Assembly (NCBI GenBank): GCA_002162765.1
Contig: MAAR01000009.1
Location: 62,001-126,000 of the forward strand
Source: Flavobacteriales bacterium 34_180_T64
Lineage (GTDB): Bacteria > Bacteroidota > Bacteroidia > Flavobacteriales > Flavobacteriaceae
Reading direction: 5' to 3'
DNA length: 64,000 nucleotides
Part shown: positions 17,469 through 26,452 of the stretch, in pieces
Layout of the letters: each line of letters begins with the position of its first letter
How positions within the stretch are numbered: position 1 is the first letter of the stretch
The notes under the pieces: model-generated
Database searches by the model: none
Seen by the model: only the letters and a program-made list of their open reading frames with translations
Told to the model about the DNA's origin: nothing
Made by a program: the position numbers and the translations under genes

Positions 17469-18653
17469 TTATAAATAACTAAGCCACCATTTGTCTCTAT
17501 TATTTGCCTTGTAATTCATATAGAATTTAGAAATGGGATAGAGCAACAAGACGACGCCTATCCAAACAATATAGACCACCCAAAGTGAATACCCATAAGT
17601 GGCTAGTTTAGCAGTCATGAAATCTGTAGCTGTCAAGATCATATCTCGCCAATCTCCTCCAAAAATAACCATTACAATTATAGCCAATACATGAATAACA
17701 AGTACATGTAAAAAATAATAAAACAGCGGAACACGACCGAATACTAAAAAAAAGTTTGTGAATCTGTTTTTTACGGATTCTATGGCATATAAAAACAGCA
17801 ATGAAGGCCCGATGGTCATTAAAATATAAACCAATGATGGCGGGTATTTTGCAGCATTGAAAAACGATAGTATGGTATATGTTGTATTTTTCTGAGTTGT
17901 CCATGGTACCAAATCACCATAAACGTTAAAACCTCTAATTATAAAAAATAATATGATGCTACCAAGGCCAATTCTCAATAACCATTTTCTTCGTACAGAT
18001 GCTTCAAAACCTGACTTGTAAAAGGTCCCAAAACAATATCCCAAAACAATTAAACCAATCCATGGAATTATAGGATAAACAAAAGCAATCATTCTGTCAG
18101 GACCTACTGATAAAAATTGTTGTTGATGTAAGATATACCATATAATGGATTTAAAACTAGAGCCTTGCATAACAATACCATCCAATAAATTATGTCCAGC
18201 AACTAGTATGATGCCAATACCTAGAAGCGCTTTTATTGGAAGATAGATTAGTCCAGAAAGCACTACCATGCTTAAACCTATGGCCCAAATAACTTGAAAT
18301 ATGAGTAAGCTGTATGTTGGATCAAAGGCCCAAATGATGTTGTTAAGCACTATTTCTAAAAATATAAGCCAAAGCCCTCGTGTAAATAAAAACTTTGAGA
18401 GTTGCGCTTTGTTCTTTTTGCTTCCATATAAAAATGAAGAGGTGCCTGCCAGAAACACAAAAACTGGTGCGCAATAATGCGTTATAAATCGTGTAAAAAA
18501 GAGGAACGGCGTAGTCGTATCCATATGAGTTGGGTCTATAAAAAAGGAACCATAGTTAAAGTAATCTCGAACATGATCTAATGCCATGATTACCATAACA
18601 ACACCTCTCAATATATCAATGGATTCAATTCGTGTTGATTTAACTAATATCAT
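17469..18653 (-). CDS. DUF1624 / HGSNAT-like integral membrane acyltransferase
   Basis: A 394-residue polytopic membrane protein with about ten hydrophobic helices. The N-terminal signature ESIDILRGVVMVIMALDHVRDYF (only key residues: D, RG, DH, R) defines the DUF1624 / heparan-alpha-glucosaminide N-acetyltransferase catalytic family. These are thought to move acyl groups across the membrane to an extracytoplasmic acceptor. The second helix region contains the conserved APVFVFLAGTSSFLYG. The acceptor here is unknown; a cell-envelope sugar is plausible. It precedes the cyclophilin lipoprotein gene on the same strand. Confidence 0.85.
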   Translation of the reverse strand: MILVKSTRIESIDILRGVVMVIMALDHVRDYFNYGSFFIDPTHMDTTTPFLFFTRFITHYCAPVFVFLAGTSSFLYGSKKNKAQLSKFLFTRGLWLIFLEIVLNNIIWAFDPTYSLLIFQVIWAIGLSMVVLSGLIYLPIKALLGIGIILVAGHNLLDGIVMQGSSFKSIIWYILHQQQFLSVGPDRMIAFVYPIIPWIGLIVLGYCFGTFYKSGFEASVRRKWLLRIGLGSIILFFIIRGFNVYGDLVPWTTQKNTTYTILSFFNAAKYPPSLVYILMTIGPSLLFLYAIESVKNRFTNFFLVFGRVPLFYYFLHVLVIHVLAIIVMVIFGGDWRDMILTATDFMTAKLATYGYSLWVVYIVWIGVVLLLYPISKFYMNYKANNRDKWWLSYL

Positions 18654-18714
18654 ATTTTTTGATTGTTGACGTGAGGAAGGATTTATAAAGATATAAATTA
18701 TGGATGTATTCCGA

Positions 18715-18990
18715 TTATAAGTAGTTGTCTAAGTCTTTTTCACTGAAATTATTTGAATGCACAATAATGTCACAACCCACTGAGAATTTTTGTACTTCCG
18801 TATTTACAGTTTCATCTAATTCACAAATATGAAGTCGATCTGCGTTATTTAATTCCATTAGGTGTTCAAACCATTCTTTTTTAGAAATATCTGTAGTTGA
18901 TACTTTTACGTCAAAATTATGATCTAAAAACAGCTTAGGAATTTCACTTTCTATAAATCCTGAATTAAATATGATGCCTACTTTTTTCAT
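18715..18990 (-). CDS. miniature SDR-like protein (N-terminal Rossmann fragment only)
   Basis: The 91-residue protein matches, from end to end, only the first quarter of extended short-chain dehydrogenases of the dihydroflavonol-reductase type. It has the GFIESEIPKLFLDHNF helix, a DISKKEWFEHLMEL helix, an NNADRLHICELD strand and GCDIIVHSN. The glycine-rich dinucleotide loop is degenerate (GIIFNSGFI instead of GxTGFIG), and the catalytic YxxxK half is absent. No remnant of that half is seen downstream before the next gene. Either it is a decayed gene or a small repurposed Rossmann protein. A clean start, no internal stop and isolated position favour a real short gene. Confidence 0.6.
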   Translation of the reverse strand: MKKVGIIFNSGFIESEIPKLFLDHNFDVKVSTTDISKKEWFEHLMELNNADRLHICELDETVNTEVQKFSVGCDIIVHSNNFSEKDLDNYL

Positions 18991-19031
18991 CGGAAATTGA
19001 ATTCGATATTAGACTATTCAATTTTAAAATA

Positions 19032-19146
19032 ACAGGTAGATTGGCAATATCTTTAAGCATTAACTATTTCAAAAAAATAAACACTAAACAAAATGCTTAA
19101 TAATGATGTATTGCCAAATTCTCTCCCTAAAACGTTTTCTACCTGT
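19032..19146. repeat. nested long inverted repeat (115 bp)
   Basis: Three successive segments of the left arm return in reverse complement and in reverse order on the right. ACAGGTAGA (19032-19040) matches TCTACCTGT (19138-19146), TTGGCAATA (19041-19049) matches TATTGCCAA (19109-19117), and TAAGCATT (19054-19061) matches AATGCTTA (19092-19099). The result is one long interrupted stem with a 20-base one-sided bulge (19118-19137). No open frame lies inside. It could be a structured RNA, a MITE-like element or a cruciform operator upstream of the 18715 gene. Confidence 0.7.
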
Positions 19147-19243
19147 AAGTTTAATTATTTTCTATTTTGAGCGAGATATGAAATTTCTTGGTTTTGCACT
19201 ATGCGCTGTCCGAGTGAAATCAATTTCTTCATTTAATTAGTTT

Positions 19244-19272
19244 AAAAAACCTACCGCGTAAACGGCAGGTTT
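19244..19272 (-). terminator. terminator of the 19284-20048 gene
   Basis: The stem AAACCTACCG/CGGCAGGTTT (19247-19256 with 19263-19272, one mismatch) is followed on the minus strand by a run of six T. It sits 12 bases beyond the stop codon of the leftward gene. Confidence 0.8.
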
Positions 19273-19283
19273 AGGATGGTTGG

Positions 19284-20048
19284 TTATTGTTTTGGTGAAT
19301 ACGATAAATCAGGTCGCATAGCGCCAGTGATTTCTTCATACTCAGAAGCTAGATTAAAAACTGCATCAAATGTAGCTTTAGAATCTGGACCAAGTAAGGC
19401 TTGGTTTTCTTTAGCTCTTTTAGCATAATCTTCGGCATCTTTTGCAGATACGACTACCAAGAAATAATCTCCGATTTGACCAAATCCATTCATGTAAACA
19501 CGATAGTGCATTTTAGATGTTTTTGCTACAAAAAGTTCCTTTACAGCTTTCATGTTTTTGGCCATTTCAGATCTGTTCTGAGGTGTCACATGAATGTAAT
19601 GCCATTTTCTGTAGTTCAATCCTTCTTGAACTGTGCTCATTCCGTCTGGCATATATGATAAATCATTATTCCTAATAACAACATAACTTCCATGTTTATC
19701 GTAGCATTTATCATAGCCGTCAAAAAGCGCTTTATAATCTTCTTCACCCATTTTTTCTGACAAGGAAGCCATGCTGAAATTTTCAATATCTGCTAGCTTT
19801 TCAATGGCTGTAATACTTAGAAATTTACCATTTGATAGCTGTGCTACGTTCCATGAACCTTCGAAATTGTGCTTAGCACAGGCTGCATTAAATGCTTTAG
19901 AAAGGTTCTCATATTCATCTATCATAGATGGTTTTACTTGATCTTCATGAATCCAAAACGCTTGATTATTATCGTCTTGAGCAATTGAAATAGTTGGCGT
20001 TAGCATCAATGCTAATATTAATAGAATTGAAATCTTTAAGGTTTTCAT
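19284..20048 (-). CDS. secreted protein with duplicated alpha/beta-barrel-like halves, unknown function
   Basis: The 254-residue protein has a signal peptide (1-23, ending ISIAQ). I do not recognise a named family. The mature part looks like two related halves. One starts AFWIHEDQVKPSMIDEYENL and the other KWHYIHVTPQNRSEMAKNM, each being a strand, then a helix of similar length, then a strand with a final short repeat (GKFLSITAI versus GDYFLVVVSA). This is the pattern of paired ferredoxin-like (dimeric alpha/beta barrel) domains. Histidines at the start of each half could bind a ligand. It is monocistronic with its own terminator. Confidence 0.65.
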   Translation of the reverse strand: MKTLKISILLILALMLTPTISIAQDDNNQAFWIHEDQVKPSMIDEYENLSKAFNAACAKHNFEGSWNVAQLSNGKFLSITAIEKLADIENFSMASLSEKMGEEDYKALFDGYDKCYDKHGSYVVIRNNDLSYMPDGMSTVQEGLNYRKWHYIHVTPQNRSEMAKNMKAVKELFVAKTSKMHYRVYMNGFGQIGDYFLVVVSAKDAEDYAKRAKENQALLGPDSKATFDAVFNLASEYEEITGAMRPDLSYSPKQ

Positions 20049-20222
20049 AATTAATAGCTTTATGTTAAAATGGTTAATAATTAGGAATCAATAACGATTC
20101 GTTGCTCTAAGGAATTGAAAATCAGAATAAAATCCAATTGAGTTAGGACGAAGCTCTAGAATTCTTGTCCGAGTATATACTTTTATTTATCGAAAAATTA
20201 TAAGGAAATGTGGCGTAGTGTA

Positions 20223-20966
20223 TTAGATAGTTTGTAGCCTTCTAAGTAATTCTTCCTTTAAAGTCTTGCTAACAGGTATCGCTTTTTTTGCAATTACAAT
20301 ATGTCCTATGGCAACTTCATCTATTTGAGATAGATTAATGATAAAGGAGCGATGTACCCTTATAAAATGTTCCTTGGGTAGTTTTTCATCCATATCTTTT
20401 AAAGTCATTACCAATAAGTATTCTTTGTCTTTGGAGTATATGCGACAATAGTTTCGTTCAGCTTCAATGTAAAGCACATCTTTAATGTCCACTTTAATCA
20501 TTTTTTCATGATGTTTCACAAAAATGCAATCGCTTAAAATGAAAGGTGGTTCTTTTTCGGTTTCAATTGGGCTGGTCTTAGAAGATGCAGAATTCAATCT
20601 GGTTACGGCGAGTTCAATTGCTCGTTGCAGATCTAATTTTTTAAAAGGCTTAGAAATAAAAGCATAAGGACGCGTAGATTTTGCTCTATTAAAATTGTCA
20701 TCGTCTGCATTAGCGGTTAAATAGATAATGGGAATATTATAATCTTTCTGCATGAGTTTAGCAGTTTCAATGCCATCTAATTTTCCCTTAAGATTAATAT
20801 CTAATAACACGATATCTGGTAGATTCTCTTTTATATGAATTAATGCTTCTTCACCTCTTGGTACTATTCCTGTAACTTCATAACCTAATGAAGACAATTG
20901 TAGTGAAATGTTTGCCGCTATAATCATTTCATCTTCAACAATAAATATTTTTGTTAATTTTTCCAT
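20223..20966 (-). CDS. LytTR-type response regulator
   Basis: A 247-residue two-component response regulator. The receiver domain (1-120) carries the acidic pocket EDE and the phosphoacceptor Asp in IVLLDINLKGKLDG. The output domain (about 140-245) is a LytTR DNA-binding domain with YIEAERNYCRIYSKDKEYL and FIRVHRSFIINLSQI. Such domains bind paired direct repeats in promoters of their targets. The sensor kinase gene ends 2 bases upstream on the same strand, so the pair is one operon and signalling unit. Targets are not visible in the window. Confidence 0.95.
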   Translation of the reverse strand: MEKLTKIFIVEDEMIIAANISLQLSSLGYEVTGIVPRGEEALIHIKENLPDIVLLDINLKGKLDGIETAKLMQKDYNIPIIYLTANADDDNFNRAKSTRPYAFISKPFKKLDLQRAIELAVTRLNSASSKTSPIETEKEPPFILSDCIFVKHHEKMIKVDIKDVLYIEAERNYCRIYSKDKEYLLVMTLKDMDEKLPKEHFIRVHRSFIINLSQIDEVAIGHIVIAKKAIPVSKTLKEELLRRLQTI

Positions 20967-20968
20967 GT

Positions 20969-22855
20969 TTATGCCGCTGAGTTTAATTTAAATTGAAATA
21001 AAACTGAGGTGCCATTGTCTAAAGTTTCTACCATATCACCATTTAGTTGTTGGGTTAAAAGTTTAATGAGTTGAGTGCCAAATCCGGTTCCTTTTGGAGC
21101 AAGACCTTTTATTTTTCCAATTCCATTATCAGTTACTTTTAAAGTTAAAGTTTCAGGGTCGTTTTGGGATAAACTTATTTTAATATTACCTTTTTTATTT
21201 TCTGGGAACGCATATTTTAAAGAATTGGTAATCAATTCATTAACGATTAGTCCAATTGGTACTGCGGTATCGACATCTAGTTCTAAGTTTTCCATAGCAC
21301 ATTCAATTTTTACTTTTTCTTCAGCATTAAATGTATCGAGAATACCTTCCCCTAAATTTATAAAGTAATCTTTCATTTCTATGGATCCTAAATTTTCACC
21401 TTGATAGAGTTTTTGATGAATAATGCCCATCGATTGTACTCTATTCTGACTGGAAAGCATGGCGTCTTTTGAAACTGAATCTTCTAATTTTGCAGATTGT
21501 AGCGCTATCAGGCTTTTGACCATTTCTAAATTATTTTTTACCCGATGGTGTATTTCTTTTAATAGTATTTCGTTTTGACTGTTTTTAGCATCAAGTTCCT
21601 TATTCAGTTCAATGAGTGCCAATCGTTTTTTACGAATACTTTTTATACTAAAATAGAAATGACCTAAAAAGATAGCCAATAATGCTGCAATACCTATGTA
21701 TAATATTTGCATTTGCTTTTGCTGAGCGATTTTCTCATCCTGAAAATAAATAGTGGCATTCATTTTACCAGTTTCATATTTGATCTGTGCTTCAGATTCC
21801 ATGGTTTGTACTATTGTTTCTTGGTATTCATCATAATCCATGGTATATAATTGGTAATACTCTAAAGCTTTTTTATAATTCCCCATGGCTTTATAGATGT
21901 CTGATACATGCATATAATTTTCCCAAAGATTTCGTGTTCGCCCACTTTTTTTAATTAAATCAATAGCTTGAAGATTATAAGGTAGCGCCTCACGATATCT
22001 GGATTGTAAAATGTAAACATGTCCAATGTTTGCTAACGAAGGGATTAAATAACGCTCTTGACCTAGCTTCTTGGAAGTATCAAAGTTGTGTTGATAATCA
22101 GCAATGGCTTCATTATATCGTTCTAAATATTTTAATATATTCCCACGCCAATTAATAGCTGTCATATTTAGAATACCAGTTTCTCCGTTTTTTTTATAAA
22201 TATTAATTGCTTTGTTGATATTCAGAAGGGCATCATTTAAATTAGCTCCCGAAAATAATTGACTTGCTGCCTTATATCGATATGACAAGGCTAAGTCTTG
22301 TTCTAATTTCAGTTGTTCTTGAATTTTAATTGCCTTGTCACAGTAATTTATACCTTCTTGGTATCGGTTTTCATAATATAGCAAATCGCAAATATGTGCA
22401 TAACAAATGGCGATGCCTTTTTGATCGTCCATAGATTCATAAATATCTAATGCGTCATAAACATTTGTCATTGACTCGTTGTACTCAGCTTTTAAATTAT
22501 GAAGTGTTTTTAATTCTAAAAGGGTAGTCGCTAATGCGTTTTTGTCTGTATTAATTTCATAAATATCTTTAACTAAATTTAAATAGTATAAAGACGAATC
22601 GATTTGAGCATATTCTTTATGGTAGATACTTAAATATCTATAAGAATTGGCTAATGATTTTTTACGGCTTTTGTTTCTAGATAGTTTTAGTGCTTTATGC
22701 GCCGTTTTGTAAATTAATGTGGAATCTTTTGAATTGTCAATATGTTGTTCTAACCAAATAATTAAGGTGTCGAGCTCAACAATTGTTGAGTTTTGTGCCT
22801 GAACATTCAATGATGCACAGCACAATGCAAGCATTAAGGTTAGTTTGTTAATCAT
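20969..22855 (-). CDS. TPR-containing sensor histidine kinase (HisKA_2 type)
   Basis: The 628-residue protein has a signal peptide (ending NVQAQ), then about six to eight tetratricopeptide-like helical repeats (roughly 30-360) forming a periplasmic sensor. One transmembrane helix lies at about 383-404. A cytoplasmic kinase follows: the HisKA_2 phosphorylation helix holds HHRVKNN at 436-442, and the HATPase domain has NELITNSLKYAFP (N box) and TDNGIG plus KGTGFGTQL (G boxes). I use the ATG at complement 22853-22855; an in-frame TTG at 22879 would add eight residues ahead of the signal peptide. It is paired with the LytTR regulator 2 bases downstream. Confidence 0.93.
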   Translation of the reverse strand: MINKLTLMLALCCASLNVQAQNSTIVELDTLIIWLEQHIDNSKDSTLIYKTAHKALKLSRNKSRKKSLANSYRYLSIYHKEYAQIDSSLYYLNLVKDIYEINTDKNALATTLLELKTLHNLKAEYNESMTNVYDALDIYESMDDQKGIAICYAHICDLLYYENRYQEGINYCDKAIKIQEQLKLEQDLALSYRYKAASQLFSGANLNDALLNINKAINIYKKNGETGILNMTAINWRGNILKYLERYNEAIADYQHNFDTSKKLGQERYLIPSLANIGHVYILQSRYREALPYNLQAIDLIKKSGRTRNLWENYMHVSDIYKAMGNYKKALEYYQLYTMDYDEYQETIVQTMESEAQIKYETGKMNATIYFQDEKIAQQKQMQILYIGIAALLAIFLGHFYFSIKSIRKKRLALIELNKELDAKNSQNEILLKEIHHRVKNNLEMVKSLIALQSAKLEDSVSKDAMLSSQNRVQSMGIIHQKLYQGENLGSIEMKDYFINLGEGILDTFNAEEKVKIECAMENLELDVDTAVPIGLIVNELITNSLKYAFPENKKGNIKISLSQNDPETLTLKVTDNGIGKIKGLAPKGTGFGTQLIKLLTQQLNGDMVETLDNGTSVLFQFKLNSAA

Positions 22856-22970
22856 TAATCTTTTATATATAGCTATCAAAAAGACTTGAGAGAATGTTAA
22901 AGATACTAATTTTTAATAAATGTTAATAAAAACCAAAAATGTAGAATTTATAATGCGTATAATAATGGAA

Positions 22971-23504
22971 TCATTCTATCTCAGCAACATCCTGAGTGGC
23001 TTCTTCTAATTCAATAAAATCATCTCGAATTTTTTGCAATTCTAAGGTGAGTTCAGATGTATTCCAATACCCATATTCCCTTACTATTTTTCCATCTTCA
23101 AATTGATACGTAATATGTACAGGGATTACTATTTCCTTATTGTTTGCTGCCAGATTACCTTTCCATAAACCCCAAAAGTTAACCCATCTTTTTCCGTTAT
23201 TATCTTCAATCATTTCATACTCTCTATACTCATCTTCAAAAGCTCGCGTAGAAAAACTTAGATCATTATTTTGATGATATTCGGGTAAGTCTGGTGGTAG
23301 TAAAATATTTTTTCTGGAGTTGTAAAATATTTGTGCTGTATCATTATATCGTTCTACCAATTTATTCCATTCTTGATAATCATAATCATTGATCGTAGCT
23401 TTAACAATTTCAATTTCCTCAGAGTCTTGAGTATATCGAATTTTGTTGTTTTGACATGCAAAGAGTAGTGTAGCAGTAAGCACTAATAGAATTAATTGTT
23501 TCAT
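22971..23504 (-). CDS. lipoprotein with SnoaL/NTF2-like fold, unknown function
   Basis: The 177-residue protein has a lipoprotein signal ending at Cys17 (TLLFAC). The rest has features of an NTF2/SnoaL-like cone: a WNKLVERYNDTAQIFYN helix, a strand with KRWVNFWGLW, and a HITYQFEDGKIVREYGYWN strand that closes such folds. SnoaL-like proteins can be isomerases or simple binding domains; no catalytic pair can be assigned. It is isolated between the histidine kinase and lysA genes on the same strand. No terminator is seen between it and the kinase gene. Confidence 0.65.
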   Translation of the reverse strand: MKQLILLVLTATLLFACQNNKIRYTQDSEEIEIVKATINDYDYQEWNKLVERYNDTAQIFYNSRKNILLPPDLPEYHQNNDLSFSTRAFEDEYREYEMIEDNNGKRWVNFWGLWKGNLAANNKEIVIPVHITYQFEDGKIVREYGYWNTSELTLELQKIRDDFIELEEATQDVAEIE

Positions 23505-23618
23505 AATGTCAAGATATTAATTAGTAGTTAAAACGTATGATACAAAAGATGCGGATATATAAATATACTAAAATTAGTTGATTTTTCAGTTGTAAATTGT
23601 CAGGTATTAGTGACGAAA

Positions 23619-23648
23619 AAAGTGTGGGGTTTAAAACCCACGCTTTTA
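23619..23648 (-). terminator. terminator of lysA
   Basis: The stem AAAAGTGTGGG/CCCACGCTTTT (23619-23629 with 23638-23648, one T-G wobble) encloses an 8-base loop and ends in a T-run on the minus strand. It begins 3 bases downstream of the lysA stop codon. Confidence 0.85.
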
Positions 23649-23650
23649 AT

Positions 23651-24856
23651 CTATAATTGTATTTCAATTTGATTTTTTAAAATATCATCAAAGGTTTCTC
23701 GTTTTCGAATTAAATGTGCTTTGGCATTGTGCCACAAAACTTCTGCCGGACGATATCTTGAATTATAATTTGACGCCATAGAGTAACAGTATGCTCCTGC
23801 ATTTTTAAAAGCAAGAATATCACCTTCAGCAATTTCATTTATTCTTCGATTATTTGCAAACGTATCTGTTTCGCAAATATATCCAACAACCGAATAGAAA
23901 CGTTCTTTCCCATTTTTATTTGATAGGTTCTCAATTTCGTGCTGTGCACCATATAACATCGGACGAATTAAATGATTAAACCCCGAATCAATTTGTGCAA
24001 AAACAGTAGAGGTTGTTTGTTTTACAACATTGACCTTTGTTAAGAAAACCCCAGCTTCACTTACCAAATATTTTCCAGGCTCAAATGCAAGCGTTAATTC
24101 CTTCCCATAGTTTTTACAAAATAAATTAAAACGTTGGGTAAGTCGTTCTCCAAACTCTTCAATATTAGTTTCTATATCACCTTCTTTATAAGGTACTTTG
24201 AAGCCAGAACCAAAATCTAAAAAATCTAAGTTTTTAAAATGTTTCGCCGTTTCAAATAAAATTTCACTGGCATAAAGAAAAACATCGATGTCTAAAATAT
24301 CGCTTCCAGTATGCATATGGATGCCGTTAATTGTCATATCAGTATTTTCTACAATCCGCAAAATATGTGGAATTTGATGAATTGAAATTCCAAATTTACT
24401 ATCGATGTGTCCTACAGAAATATTAGTGTTTCCACCGGCCATAACATGTGGATTAATTCTAATGCAAACAGGTGTTTTTGGATGATTAGTTCCAAACTGT
24501 TCTAAAATGGAAAGATTATCAATATTTATTTGCACACCTAGTTTTGCCGCAACCTCTATTTCGTCAAGAGAAACGCCATTTGGTGTAAAAATTATATTGT
24601 CAGGTGTAAATCCTGCAGTAAGCCCAAGTTTTACCTCTTGGATAGAAACCGTATCTAGTCCTGCTCCTAAACTCCCAATCAGTTTTAAAACTGAAATATT
24701 TGATAATGCTTTTGCTGCATAATTTATCTTAATCTTCTTGACCTTATTAAATGCTGTTGTTAACCGTTTATACTGAGAAATCATTTTCTCTGAATCGTAA
24801 ACATAAATCGGACTTCCAAAGTCCTGAGCAATTTGTAATAAGGATGTTGTTTCCAT
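23651..24856 (-). CDS. lysA: diaminopimelate decarboxylase
   Basis: LysA is the pyridoxal-phosphate enzyme that decarboxylates meso-diaminopimelate to L-lysine, the last step of lysine synthesis. The 401 residues form the alanine-racemase-type barrel plus a C-terminal beta domain. The PLP lysine is Lys49 in NYAAKALSN. Further hallmarks are HMHTGSDI, the glycine-rich DFGSGF loop, EPGKYLVSEAG and the CETDTF motif, whose cysteine and acidic residue bind substrate across the dimer. The gene is monocistronic with its own terminator. A TAGTTTTG element on the minus strand (complement 24880-24887) is a likely promoter. dapD, an earlier step of the pathway, is 30 kb away. Confidence 0.95.
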   Translation of the reverse strand: METTSLLQIAQDFGSPIYVYDSEKMISQYKRLTTAFNKVKKIKINYAAKALSNISVLKLIGSLGAGLDTVSIQEVKLGLTAGFTPDNIIFTPNGVSLDEIEVAAKLGVQINIDNLSILEQFGTNHPKTPVCIRINPHVMAGGNTNISVGHIDSKFGISIHQIPHILRIVENTDMTINGIHMHTGSDILDIDVFLYASEILFETAKHFKNLDFLDFGSGFKVPYKEGDIETNIEEFGERLTQRFNLFCKNYGKELTLAFEPGKYLVSEAGVFLTKVNVVKQTTSTVFAQIDSGFNHLIRPMLYGAQHEIENLSNKNGKERFYSVVGYICETDTFANNRRINEIAEGDILAFKNAGAYCYSMASNYNSRYRPAEVLWHNAKAHLIRKRETFDDILKNQIEIQL

Positions 24857-24970
24857 TTTTTCTAAATTAGATTAAGCGACAAAACTATGAAGTATTTTTA
24901 TTAATGCTTGTATTGAAATCCAGTATTTTAAAGCTAATTAATCATAATCATCATTCCGTATTAAAATTTA

Positions 24971-25001
24971 TTGCTTAAAAGCATAAGTATGATTACTTTT
25001 G
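24971..25001 (+). promoter_or_regulatory. promoter of sucC
   Basis: TTG (24971-24973) and TACTTTTG (24994-25001) are separated by 20 bases, an excellent match to the Bacteroidota -33/-7 consensus. Transcription should start near 25006, giving a leader of about 20 bases before the sucC ATG. Confidence 0.7.
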
Positions 25002-25026
25002 TGGCACTAAAATTTTTGATAAAAAG

Positions 25027-26217
25027 ATGAATTTACACGAATATCAAGGTAAAGAAATACTGAATAGTTTTGGAGTTAGAATCCAACGTGGTATTGTTGC
25101 TCAAAATGTTAATGAAGCTGTTGCTGCGGCGAAACAATTGACTGCTGAAACGGGAACGGGTTGGCATGTAATTAAGGCTCAAGTACACGCAGGTGGTCGT
25201 GGAAAAGGTGGTGGCGTTAAACTCGCAAAAAATTTACAAGAGGTTGAAGAAATTGCTGGAAATATTTTAGGTATGGACTTAATTACACCGCAAACTTCTG
25301 CCGAAGGAAAACGTGTACATCAAGTTTTAGTAACTGAAGATGTATATTATCCAGGTGAAACTGAAACGAGTGAGTTTTACATGTCTGTATTGTTAAATCG
25401 TTCTACGGGTCGAAATATGATAATGTATTCTACTGAAGGAGGAATGGATATTGAAACGGTAGCTGAAGAAACCCCACATTTAATATTTAATGAAGAAATA
25501 GATCCCTCTGTTGGATTAATGCCATTTCAAGCACGACGTATAGCATTTAACCTTGGATTGTCAGGGTTGGCATTTAAAGAAATGACAAAATTTGTAGCCA
25601 GTCTATATACTGCATATGTGAAATCGGATTCCTCTCTATTTGAAATTAATCCAGTTTTAAAAACAAGTGATAATAAAATCATGGCTGTAGATGCCAAAGT
25701 AACTATAGATGATAATGCCCTTTATAGACATAAGGATTATACCGATTTGCGTGATTTACGTGAAGAGAATGCAATAGAAGTAGAAGCTGGTGCTTTAGGA
25801 TTGAACTATGTAGATCTTGATGGTAATGTTGGTTGTATGGTAAACGGAGCTGGACTCGCAATGGCTACAATGGATTTAATTAAACAGGCTGGAGGCGAAC
25901 CTGCTAACTTTTTAGATGTTGGAGGTACTGCAGATGCGGCCAGGGTAGAAGCTGCTTTTAGAATTATCCTTAGAGATCCAAACGTTAAAGCAATTCTAAT
26001 TAATATTTTTGGAGGAATTGTACGTTGTGATCGTGTCGCGCAAGGTGTGATTGATGCATATAAAAATATGGGTACCATTTCTGTGCCTATAATAGTGCGT
26101 TTGCAAGGTACGAATGCAGATATTGCAAAAGAATTAATTGATAATTCTGGACTAGATGTACAGAGTGCTGTAGAGTTTCAAGAAGCTGCAGATAAAGTTC
26201 AAGTTGTATTGTCTTAG
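25027..26217 (+). CDS. sucC: succinyl-CoA synthetase (ADP-forming) beta subunit
   Basis: The beta subunit of succinyl-CoA synthetase, which with the alpha subunit converts succinyl-CoA to succinate while making ATP in the TCA cycle. The N-terminal ATP-grasp fold (1-240) opens with NLHEYQGKEIL and contains VHAGGRGKGGGVKLA. The C-terminal CoA-ligase domain has FLDVGGTADAARV and the FGGIVRCD motif with its nucleotide-contact residues. The 396-residue length is standard. The gene has its own promoter and terminator, and the alpha subunit gene sucD is not adjacent, unlike the classical sucCD operon. Confidence 0.97.
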   Translation: MNLHEYQGKEILNSFGVRIQRGIVAQNVNEAVAAAKQLTAETGTGWHVIKAQVHAGGRGKGGGVKLAKNLQEVEEIAGNILGMDLITPQTSAEGKRVHQVLVTEDVYYPGETETSEFYMSVLLNRSTGRNMIMYSTEGGMDIETVAEETPHLIFNEEIDPSVGLMPFQARRIAFNLGLSGLAFKEMTKFVASLYTAYVKSDSSLFEINPVLKTSDNKIMAVDAKVTIDDNALYRHKDYTDLRDLREENAIEVEAGALGLNYVDLDGNVGCMVNGAGLAMATMDLIKQAGGEPANFLDVGGTADAARVEAAFRIILRDPNVKAILINIFGGIVRCDRVAQGVIDAYKNMGTISVPIIVRLQGTNADIAKELIDNSGLDVQSAVEFQEAADKVQVVLS

Positions 26218-26235
26218 AATTTTGATACTATATTT

Positions 26236-26269
26236 AAAGGTGTAATGTTTTAACGTTACACCTTTTTTT
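26236..26269 (+). terminator. terminator of sucC
   Basis: The stem AAAGGTGTAATG/CGTTACACCTTT (one wobble pair) with loop TTTTAA is followed by a continuous T-run. It starts 18 bases after the sucC stop codon. Confidence 0.88.
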
Positions 26270-26452
26270 ATGCAATTATGTTCGCAATCTTAATGAAAGT
26301 TAAGCTAGAGTTGTTGGTTGTACAAAAGTGTAACGATTGTAGAATTATATGATAAAAGTAAAACATATATCATACCAGTAACTTTAGCTATCGAAGAATA
26401 AATTATACCTTTTGAATATTAACAGCTCTTTACAAATTGTAAGGCACTTTTT

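Noticed and set aside
26270..26452. Possible small gene or RNA in the gap after sucC
   Set aside because: No open frame with coding features, no stem-loop beyond the sucC terminator; nothing supportable seen.
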